From positions 1-6,196 of the forward strand of contig DAHUZD010000295.1 in NCBI GenBank assembly GCA_027306745.1: 6,196 bases of DNA. Direction: 5' to 3'. The notes beneath the pieces are model-generated. The model saw nothing but the letters and a program-made list of their open reading frames with translations, was not told the origin of the DNA and ran no database searches. The position numbers and the translations under genes are program-made. Source of the stretch: Acidobacteriaceae bacterium. GTDB taxonomy: Bacteria > Acidobacteriota > Terriglobia > Terriglobales > Acidobacteriaceae. Positions 1 through 5,425 of this stretch are shown here, in pieces. How positions within the stretch are numbered: the first letter of the stretch is position 1; each line of letters opens with the position of its first letter.

Positions 1-965
1 GCTTGTTCATCCAAACCGTGGCCCAATCCGTGCACAACGCGAATCACGTGCACGCTTCCGTCCGCAGCAAACTTCACCTGCAAGACCACTTCACCCTGAA
101 TGTGCATCTGACGCGCTTCCTGAGTGTACTCCGGCGTCGGATGGAAAAGGATCTGAACTTGCTGGAAATCAGCCTGTGTATTAGCAATCTTTATGCCTGT
201 GGTTGCGGTCTTGGTGGTGAAGCCAGCCGTTTGCACCGTGCCGACCGGACCATGTGCGACGGCCGTGCCGGTTCCAAAACCCACACTGGCGACTTTGCCG
301 TGGCCAGCACCGCCCACCTGGCCGCCAGCGTAGCCGGAGCCGCAGTTGACGCCCTGCACGCTGCCGCGCCGGGCCATGCCCGCGCCGGTCTGCGAGCCGG
401 TCGAGTTGCTGAAGCTGCCGTAGGCCGCGACCTGGCTATTGGTGGAGTTGGCGTTGACGTGTGCTCCGTTATTGTCGCCAAAACCGCCCATCTTGGTGGA
501 TTGGTGGCCCATGTTGTTGGCCACAATCGTCGCGGTGTTGGACTGGAACATGCCCACCTTGGGTTGCGGCGGCAGGGCTACGTCCACGGGCTTGTACGGC
601 GGCAGCACGGGGGCATTCGGCACATCCATCTTCAACTTGGCCATGTGCGGGGCCTCTTCCACCGGAGCGTTCTGGAACACGATCTTCGGCGCGATGTTGT
701 TGAGCATGTCTGGGGTGGGGGGCACGATCTGCGTTTTTACCACGGGCTTGGGCTTGATCGGCTCCGGCTGTTTGGTCTCCACCAGGGTCAGGCTAACGGC
801 CTGCTTGGCGACGATCTTCTGGTGAATCGCGTAGAGCGAGAGAACCATGAACAGTGCGAGCAGGCAGACGTTGACGATCGCGCTGACCGCGTATGCGCCG
901 TTCATGCCTTCCGATTCTGGCAGCAGACCAAATGTAGCTTGTTGTTGCAAAGTTGGTTTCGACAT
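1..965 (-). CDS. TonB-family energy transducer, partial (C-terminal end outside window)
   Basis: I translated the minus strand by hand: 321 codons are open from the ATG at 965 to the window edge. A short cytoplasmic N-terminus is followed by one hydrophobic anchor (about residues 26-47, core IVNVCLLALFMVLSLYAI). Next comes a Pro/Lys-containing stretch (about 65-137, e.g. KQPEPIKPKPVVK) and a long Gly/Asn/Ser/Thr-rich linker (about 140-258). The start of a TonB C-terminal domain runs from about 269 (FHPTPEYTQEARQMHIQGEV, then FAADGSVHVIRVV and LDEQ). Known role of the family: an inner-membrane protein that passes proton-motive-force energy from ExbB/ExbD to outer-membrane TonB-dependent receptors. 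Receptor and substrate cannot be told from this window. Start choice: GAAGG (970-974) lies 4 nt upstream of ATG 965. In-frame ATGs at 998 and 1001 would add 11-12 residues, but their AGG is too close. Family certain, start moderate. Confidence 0.88.
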   Translation of the reverse strand, partial: MSKPTLQQQATFGLLPESEGMNGAYAVSAIVNVCLLALFMVLSLYAIHQKIVAKQAVSLTLVETKQPEPIKPKPVVKTQIVPPTPDMLNNIAPKIVFQNAPVEEAPHMAKLKMDVPNAPVLPPYKPVDVALPPQPKVGMFQSNTATIVANNMGHQSTKMGGFGDNNGAHVNANSTNSQVAAYGSFSNSTGSQTGAGMARRGSVQGVNCGSGYAGGQVGGAGHGKVASVGFGTGTAVAHGPVGTVQTAGFTTKTATTGIKIANTQADFQQVQILFHPTPEYTQEARQMHIQGEVVLQVKFAADGSVHVIRVVHGLGHGLDEQ

Positions 966-1507
966 AGAGCCTTCAACCTCTGAAGCTGTATTTTTCATCA
1001 TCCTGACGTAAAACCTCGCAGCCGCCCGGTTCTGTCCGCACCCTGTACCGTCTTCGGCAGAGTGTGGCCGCCGGTGTACTGCCAACCGCAATTCCTGTTC
1101 ACTTCACGGGCAGTCCCCATCTTTATCGGCGCTGCCTATCCAATGAATGCCAACAATCCAGCCGGTGTCGCCTATTGACTGCATCACCGGGTACTCCCAA
1201 CCCGCTGACTGATTCCGCAGCCGCCACTCCAAATCGAGCCGTGGCAGGGCAGAGAAAGCAGACAGAGACTTCCACATCCACGCAGGTGCCACTTCAGCGC
1301 ATGCAAGCCCGGGAAAATTCCGCGAATCCAAAGGAAACGTCCCATGCGACCGATCCCCACTCCTGCGAGTGAAACAGCGACCGAACCGATTCCCGATGCA
1401 TGGAAATATTTCTACTGTGCCCCAGAGTATGTCATAAAACAAAACACTTGCGTTCAATTTCCACGCACGGTACCTAGGAAGCTACTCTTCTATTGTCGAG
1501 TGAAACA

Positions 1508-1662
1508 ACTTGCAGTGCAGATTATAACTTCCTTTTCACCCCGCTGGCCATGAAAAAATGCGGCCCGGCGGTTGCAGTGTCCCGCCCGTATCTTGGCGGT
1601 GATCTCCACGGATGCACCGGATTTACTTGCACCAAACGTGATGCAAGTGCAAACTGGATGCA
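1508..1662. promoter_or_regulatory. TGCA-rich repeat cluster upstream of galE, candidate regulator-binding region
   Basis: The tetramer TGCA occurs at 1511, 1516, 1573, 1613, 1628, 1642, 1648 and 1659, and again inside the galE start at 1697. Larger repeats are built on it. ACTTGCA at 1508-1514 and 1625-1631 matches the inverted TGCAAGT at 1642-1648. TTGCAC at 1627-1632 is inverted as GTGCAA at 1647-1652. TTGCAGTG is directly repeated at 1510 and 1572. The two dyads overlap, so the same bases could pair in more than one way or bind a dimeric regulator. What is seen is the repetition; the regulatory role is inference. NtrC-type sites also use TGCAC/GTGCA half-sites, but the spacing here (14 nt between TTGCAC and GTGCAA) is not the usual one. 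Confidence 0.35.
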
Positions 1663-1682
1663 CGCGGGTACACCGGGCTTTC

Positions 1683-1691
1683 AAGGGGAGG
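1683..1691 (+). promoter_or_regulatory. Strong ribosome binding site for galE (GTG start)
   Basis: AAGGGGAGG ends 4 nt before the GTG at 1696. The GTG codon leads directly into the Rossmann nucleotide-binding motif, so this site fixes the start of galE despite the non-ATG codon. Confidence 0.8.
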
Positions 1692-1695
1692 CATC

Positions 1696-2664
1696 GTGCA
1701 GATTCTCATCACCGGGGGGGCGGGCTACATCGGCGGCAGCGTGGCGCTGCGGCTGCTGGAGCAGGGCCACAATGTTTATATCTATGACAACCTTTGCCAT
1801 GCGCGGCGCGAGGCTGTTCCTGCGGGGACAGAGTTCGTCCAAGGCGATGTCGCCGACCGTGCCCGGGTGGAGGAGTTGCTGCGGGGAAGAAAGATCGAAG
1901 CCGTGCTCCACTTTGCCGCCCTGATTGAGGCGGGCGAGAGCATGCAGCAGCCCGAACTCTACTTTCGCAACAACACGGCGGCCACGCTGGGCCTGTTGGA
2001 GGCGATGCTGGCCACGGGAGTGAAGAAGCTGGTGTTTTCCTCGACGGCGGCGGTGTATGGCGAGCCGGAATCAGTGCCCATCCACGAAGAGGCCGCGCTG
2101 CGCCCCACCAACCCCTATGGAGAGTCCAAGCTGCTGGTGGAGCAGATGCTCGGCTGGCTGCATCGCATTCATGGGTTGCGCACGGCCAGCCTGCGCTACT
2201 TTAATGTGGCTGGCGCGCTCGTCGGCCGCGGGGAGGCGCATGAGCCGGAGTCGCATCTGATTCCGCTGATTCTGGACGTGGCGCTGGGCCGCCGCAAGAA
2301 CATCAAAATCTACGGCACGGATTATCCCACGCCCGACGGCACCTGCATCCGCGACTATATCCACGTCAGCGATCTGGCCGATGCGCATTTGCTGGCGCTC
2401 CACGCGCTGGAGCAGCGCGACCGCCTGGTCTACAACCTGGGCAATGGGCAGGGCTTCAGCGTGCGACAGGTGGTGGAGTCGGCCCGGCGCGTCACCGGCC
2501 ACGCCATTCCGGTCGAGGAGTATCCACGCCGGGCGGGCGATCCGGCGGTGTTGGTGGCCAGCTCGGAGAAAATCCACCGCGAGCTGGGCTGGCAGCCGAA
2601 GTTTCCCGCACTGGATGAGATCGTGGCCAGCGCATGGCAGTGGCACCAGCAGCGCTACCGGTAA
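1696..2664 (+). CDS. galE: UDP-glucose 4-epimerase (GalE)
   Basis: A 322-residue extended short-chain dehydrogenase/reductase, close to the usual family length. It interconverts UDP-glucose and UDP-galactose in the cytoplasm using tightly bound NAD. Visible motifs: the NAD-binding loop TGGAGYIG (residues 6-13), the YDNL motif (30-33), DVAD (51-54), HFAAL (72-76), catalytic SST (115-117) and YGESK (Tyr141 and Lys145 of the YxxxK pair). RYFNVAGA (167-174), GTCIRDYIHVSDLADAH (215-231) and RRAGDP...ELGW (278-299) follow. These match E. coli GalE block by block. The position equivalent to E. coli Tyr299, which limits the size of the sugar pocket, appears to be Leu286 by ungapped alignment of RRxGD to ELxW. 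Activity on UDP-GlcNAc/GalNAc is therefore possible. The GTG start has a strong ribosome binding site. No Leloir-pathway genes (galK, galT) are visible nearby, so a role in glycan precursor supply is more likely than galactose catabolism; that is inference. Confidence 0.95.
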   Translation: MQILITGGAGYIGGSVALRLLEQGHNVYIYDNLCHARREAVPAGTEFVQGDVADRARVEELLRGRKIEAVLHFAALIEAGESMQQPELYFRNNTAATLGLLEAMLATGVKKLVFSSTAAVYGEPESVPIHEEAALRPTNPYGESKLLVEQMLGWLHRIHGLRTASLRYFNVAGALVGRGEAHEPESHLIPLILDVALGRRKNIKIYGTDYPTPDGTCIRDYIHVSDLADAHLLALHALEQRDRLVYNLGNGQGFSVRQVVESARRVTGHAIPVEEYPRRAGDPAVLVASSEKIHRELGWQPKFPALDEIVASAWQWHQQRYR

Positions 2665-2720
2665 GGTTTGAAGTGCCGGAGCCTTCTCGGTCCGGTGTGG
2701 GCGTGCGTGCTGCGGTTTTT

Positions 2721-2749
2721 CCATCCTTCGCAAAGGCGGCGAAGGATGG
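2721..2749. repeat. Perfect 11-bp hairpin between convergent genes (REP-like or transcription barrier)
   Basis: CCATCCTTCGC (2721-2731) is exactly inverted as GCGAAGGATGG (2739-2749) around the 7-nt loop AAAGGCG. It sits between the stop codons of galE (2664) and ilvA (2806), where a bidirectional terminator would be expected. However, the only T-run (2716-2720) precedes the hairpin on the plus strand, and neither transcript has a U-tract directly after the stem, so it is not a canonical intrinsic terminator. The flank continues as GGGCACCCGCACCCGGGG, with GCACCC in tandem. A dispersed REP-type element is an alternative; copy number in the genome would decide. Confidence 0.6.
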
Positions 2750-2803
2750 GGCACCCGCACCCGGGGATTTTGTTCACATTTGATTTGAAAATGATTGAGC
2801 AGG

Positions 2804-4006
2804 CTACTGGATGCGCTCGAATTTGTAGCCAGCTTCCAACAGGGCCGCGGAGATGGCCTGGATGTGCGCCGGGCCGCGCGCCTCCAGCGTGATGTCAATG
2901 ACGGTGTCGCCCAGATTTACGCCGTAATGGGCGCGGTTGTGCAGCGTCTCCACAATGTTGGCTTGTTGATCGGCCAAGATTTTTGTCAGTGCCAGCAGCG
3001 CGCCGGGCCGGTCCGAGAGGTGCACGCGGATGCGCACGCGGCGGCCGTCTTTGACTAATCCACGCTCAATGATGCGCGCCAGCAGGCTGACGTCAATGTT
3101 TCCGCCGCAGACCAGCACGGCTGTCCGCTGCGTGGTCAGCGAGGTTTTTTTGTGCAGCAGCGCGGCTAGAGCTACAGCGCCTGCGCCTTCGGCCAGCGTC
3201 TTTTGCCGCTCCAGCAGAACCAGAATTGCGCTGGCGATCTCTTCCTCATCCACCGTGACCAGTTCGTCCACGTAGCGCTGAACCAGCGGCAGAGTGATTT
3301 CTCCTGCGCGGCGCACGGCGATGCCGTCGGCAATGGTGGCCTCGGCGGGCAGCGTGACCGGCGCGCCAGCCTTGCAGGCGGCGAGCATCGAAGGCAGCCT
3401 CTCCGTTTGCACGCCGATGATGCGAATTTTGGGGTTGCTCTCTTTCAGAGCGCCGGCCACGCCACTGATGAGGCCGCCGCCGCCGATGGGAACCACCACG
3501 GCTTCCAGTCCGCTGATCTGTTCGAGTAGCTCCAGGCCGATGGTGCCCTGGCCGTGGATGATGTCGAGATCATCAAAGGGATGCAGAAAGGTCATGTGCT
3601 GGGAGTGACTGCGCGCGATGGCCTCGGCGTAGGCTTCGTCGTAGTTGGATCCATGCAGCACCACGTCTGCGCCAAAGCCGCGCGTGGAGCTGACCTTGAC
3701 CAGCGGCGTCATCAGCGGCATCACGATCTGCGCGCGGATGCCACGGCCCGCGGCGTGATAGGCAACGGCCTGCGCATGGTTGCCTGCGCTGGCGGCGATG
3801 ATGCCGCGCTGGCGTTCTTCCTTGCTGAGGCGAAGGATTTTGTTGAGCGCACCACGCTCTTTGAAGGCCCCGGTGCGTTGGAGGTTGTCGAGCTTTAAGA
3901 AAATCTGCTGGCCAGTGAGGGCCGTCAGATCTGCGGAGTATTGGCAGGGCGTCAGGCTGACGTGGTTGCGGATGCGCTCGCGGGCCTCTTGCACTTGGCT
4001 CAACAT
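2804..4006 (-). CDS. ilvA: Threonine ammonia-lyase with C-terminal ACT domain (medium form)
   Basis: A PLP fold-type II enzyme of 400 residues that deaminates L-threonine to 2-oxobutanoate, the first step toward isoleucine. Numbering from the ATG at 4006: PLP-lysine motif TGAFKERGA with Lys49, SAGNHAQ (73-79), glycine-rich phosphate loop GGGGL (175-179), and CGGNID (300-305). A single ACT domain occupies about 323-397 (LSDRPGALLALTKIL onward), typical of the medium form and suggesting allosteric control. A 16-codon upstream extension to a GTG at 4054 is open (416 residues). I prefer 4006 because MLSQVQEARERI lines up with the usual family N-terminus and because a TATAAT box lies inside the extension. 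Neither start has a good ribosome binding site. Related serine/threonine deaminases (TdcB) lack the ACT domain. Its position between galE and the PHP gene, on the opposite strand, gives no functional link. Confidence 0.93.
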   Translation of the reverse strand: MLSQVQEARERIRNHVSLTPCQYSADLTALTGQQIFLKLDNLQRTGAFKERGALNKILRLSKEERQRGIIAASAGNHAQAVAYHAAGRGIRAQIVMPLMTPLVKVSSTRGFGADVVLHGSNYDEAYAEAIARSHSQHMTFLHPFDDLDIIHGQGTIGLELLEQISGLEAVVVPIGGGGLISGVAGALKESNPKIRIIGVQTERLPSMLAACKAGAPVTLPAEATIADGIAVRRAGEITLPLVQRYVDELVTVDEEEIASAILVLLERQKTLAEGAGAVALAALLHKKTSLTTQRTAVLVCGGNIDVSLLARIIERGLVKDGRRVRIRVHLSDRPGALLALTKILADQQANIVETLHNRAHYGVNLGDTVIDITLEARGPAHIQAISAALLEAGYKFERIQ

Positions 4007-4018
4007 ACAGTAGCTAGG

Positions 4019-4024
4019 ATTATA
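4019..4024 (-). promoter_or_regulatory. Consensus -10 box (TATAAT) facing ilvA
   Basis: On the minus strand TATAAT occupies 4024 to 4019. Transcription from it would begin near 4012, only a few nucleotides before the ATG at 4006, giving a leaderless or nearly leaderless mRNA. No TTGACA-like hexamer lies 16-18 nt upstream. That position is instead covered by the palindrome at 4043-4056, which would fit an activator-dependent promoter. TATAG and CTATA (4021-4025, 4030-4034) also form a small dyad over the same box. Confidence 0.4.
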
Positions 4025-4042
4025 GCTTTCTATAAGTTGCAA

Positions 4043-4056
4043 AGGTGTGCTCACCT
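4043..4056. promoter_or_regulatory. Near-perfect 14-bp palindrome, candidate operator for ilvA
   Basis: AGGTG-T-GC-T-CACCT is symmetric in 12 of 14 positions. Its centre is about 37-38 bp upstream of the transcription start predicted from TATAAT at 4019-4024, so it covers the expected -35 position. It also overlaps the alternative GTG start at 4054. The symmetry is seen directly; binding by a dimeric regulator is inference. Confidence 0.4.
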
Positions 4057-4192
4057 ATTTTCTGCAGGAACGTCAAAATCTGTAGCCATCCTTGCATGCG
4101 GCATGTACAGTGAGCACTCCAGTACTTGGCGCGCGCATTGGATTTCATCGATCGTTGATCTGGCGTTGAACTGGGCAGAGCCGTCCGGCGGA

Positions 4193-4198
4193 TACAAT
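4193..4198 (+). promoter_or_regulatory. Possible -10 box (TACAAT) for the PHP-glycosyltransferase pair
   Basis: TACAAT lies 54 nt before the TTG at 4253 and would give a leader of about 45-50 nt. A TTGAAC at 4166-4171 is separated from it by 21 nt, longer than a normal spacer, so the pairing is weak. The box supports the downstream start at 4253 over an in-frame ATG at 4103, which would lie upstream of this promoter. Confidence 0.3.
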
Positions 4199-4242
4199 CG
4201 CCGCAACGACCAACAACTGGGTGAAGAGGCTGCGGTTTTACC

Positions 4243-4247
4243 GAGGA
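4243..4247 (+). promoter_or_regulatory. Ribosome binding site deciding the TTG start of the PHP gene
   Basis: GAGGA ends 5 nt before TTG at 4253. The in-frame ATG at 4103 has no comparable purine-rich site, and the region between 4103 and 4253 does not translate into a conserved-looking sequence. Confidence 0.6.
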
Positions 4248-4252
4248 ATTTT

Positions 4253-5425
4253 TTGGCCCTGAAAAACATATCCTGCGTTTGGAAGAACCCGGAACGGCTC
4301 CGGCGCTATCGCACAGGGATATCCCTGCACAGCCATACCCATGGCTCGAAGGAGCGGATGCATTTTGTGCCCGCTTTTACGCAGCGCTGGCGCATGGTGC
4401 AACGTGCGGCGGATCGCATGTGTCAACGGTCCGAGATTCCTGTCGATTTTTCCCGCGCGTATTGGACTCCGCCCCTGTCTCCGCAGCAGGTGCTGCACTC
4501 CGAGCGCAACCAGATCGAAAACACGCTGGGCTTGTCGAGTCTGGTTTCGATCACCGATCACGATTCGATTGAGGCTCCGCTTGGGCTGCGGGAGGCGAAT
4601 GCCCAGGATGCAGTGCCTGTGTCGCTGGAGTGGAGCGTGCCCTTTGGCCGAACCATATTTCATCTGGGCATCCACAATCTTCCCCCGGAGCAGGCGCCGC
4701 AGATTGCCGCAGCGCTGGACGCATTCACGCAAAAAACCTCAAAAGATTCGGCGACAGAGCTGCTGGCTTGGCTCCATGAGCTTCCTGATGTGCTGATTGT
4801 TTTTAATCATCCATTCTGGAATATGTATGGATTTGAGATGGAGATGCATGCCGCGCATCTGGAGGGGTTTTTCCGGGACAACATCGAATTTATCCACGCA
4901 ATGGAATTGAACGGGATGCGTCGGCGCGAAGAGAACAAAAAAGTGATTCCGCTGGCGGAGCGTTGGCGTCGGCCATTGATCTCTGGCGGCGATCGCCATG
5001 CTTGTGAGCCGAATGCGAACGTCAACCTGAGCAACGCGCAATGTTTTGCCGAGTTCGAGCATGAAATTCGTCGCGAGCAGCGCAGCCATCTGCTGTTTAT
5101 GCCGCAATATCTGGAACCGATGTGCGTGCGTGTCATCCGCTCTGTGCTGGATACGATTCGCTACTATCCGGAACACCCTGCCGGAACGCGCGCCTGGGAT
5201 GATCGCGTGTTTCATCCAGTGGGCGTAGGGGAAAATTATCAATCTTTGTCTGCGCTGTGGGATGCACCGCCGGGATATATGCGGAGCGCGTTCTCACTGT
5301 TTCGTCTGGCCGAGTCTGCCTCCGTGCAATGGGCGCTGAAGCGCATCTATGCCGATACGGCGGATGCAGCGGATGCGATCGACGTCTATGCGTTGGCCGG
5401 GGGCGCATCGGGAGCAGCGCTTTGA
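4253..5425 (+). CDS. PHP-superfamily metal-dependent hydrolase (putative phosphoesterase)
   Basis: 390 residues from the TTG at 4253. All metal-ligand motifs of the PHP fold can be read: HSHTH (His26, His28), ITDHDSIEA (Asp102-His103-Asp104), the Glu of SLEWSV (Glu126), HLGIH (137-141), FNHPFW (His186), MELNG (Glu218) and GGDRHACEPN (Asp247, His249). Family members are cytoplasmic hydrolases, often of phosphate esters (e.g. histidinol-phosphatase, nucleotide phosphodiesterases); the substrate here is unknown. No signal peptide or membrane segment is seen. Odd points: motif I and motif II are about 75 residues apart, with an Arg/Trp-rich insert containing FTQRWRMVQ and FSRAYWTPP. There is also a C-terminal extension of about 140 residues that I do not recognise. 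The stop overlaps the next gene's start (TTGA), indicating translational coupling to a glycosyltransferase and so probably a role in glycan or lipid metabolism (inference). An in-frame upstream ATG at 4103 would give 440 residues. Confidence 0.85.
   Translation: MALKNISCVWKNPERLRRYRTGISLHSHTHGSKERMHFVPAFTQRWRMVQRAADRMCQRSEIPVDFSRAYWTPPLSPQQVLHSERNQIENTLGLSSLVSITDHDSIEAPLGLREANAQDAVPVSLEWSVPFGRTIFHLGIHNLPPEQAPQIAAALDAFTQKTSKDSATELLAWLHELPDVLIVFNHPFWNMYGFEMEMHAAHLEGFFRDNIEFIHAMELNGMRRREENKKVIPLAERWRRPLISGGDRHACEPNANVNLSNAQCFAEFEHEIRREQRSHLLFMPQYLEPMCVRVIRSVLDTIRYYPEHPAGTRAWDDRVFHPVGVGENYQSLSALWDAPPGYMRSAFSLFRLAESASVQWALKRIYADTADAADAIDVYALAGGASGAAL
5410..5414 (+). promoter_or_regulatory. Ribosome binding site inside the PHP gene end, for the overlapping TTG start
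   Basis: GGGAG lies 7 nt before TTG at 5422. The start and the upstream stop share the sequence TTGA (5422-5425), a typical arrangement for coupled translation by re-initiating ribosomes. Confidence 0.6.

Larger units (their letters stand above)
966..1695. other. Divergent intergenic region without a recognisable gene
   Basis: This gap of about 730 nt separates the minus-strand tonB-like gene from plus-strand galE. Reading frames of 69-117 codons exist on both strands (e.g. 1064-1372 plus, 1104-1457 minus, 1344-1553 plus). None gives a protein I recognise, and their composition (many Trp/Cys/Arg or Pro/Ser/Thr) looks like non-coding translation. The 1344 frame has an AAAGGA 8 nt before its ATG, so a 69-residue peptide cannot be excluded. 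Locally AT-richer patches occur around 1403-1445 and 1521-1535, where promoters could lie, but I could not pair convincing -35 and -10 boxes. The right third holds the TGCA-rich dyad cluster listed separately. Confidence 0.5.

Noticed and set aside
3..983. A 326-codon plus-strand frame at the left end, longer than the real gene's visible part
   Set aside because: It is antisense to the tonB-like gene. Its translation is His/Arg/Val-rich without any motif, while the minus strand gives a clear membrane anchor and TonB C-terminal domain.
1403..1412. GAAATATTTC, a perfect 10-bp palindrome
   Set aside because: Short, AT-only core in an unannotated stretch, with no neighbouring promoter box to give it meaning.
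1104..1457. A 117-codon minus-strand frame (TTG start) in the tonB-galE gap
   Set aside because: No ribosome binding site of note, no recognisable motif, and a Trp/Arg/Cys content typical of antisense or spacer translation.
1523..1528. TATAAC as a -10 box for galE
   Set aside because: No -35-like hexamer lies 16-18 nt upstream (the place holds GTGAAA), and it would leave a leader of about 160 nt. It is possible but not supported enough to list.
2676..2695. CCGGA/TCCGG stem after the galE stop as its terminator
   Set aside because: Only 5 bp with a 10-nt loop, and the nearest T-run (2716-2720) is about 20 nt further on.
2071..2898. A 275-codon minus-strand frame across galE and the ilvA end
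   Set aside because: It overlaps two well-supported genes in the antisense sense and has Arg/Ala/Gln-rich low-information sequence.
4103..4252. An N-terminal extension of the PHP protein from the ATG at 4103
   Set aside because: No ribosome binding site at 4103. The TACAAT box and the GAGGA site point to TTG 4253, just before the conserved HxH motif.
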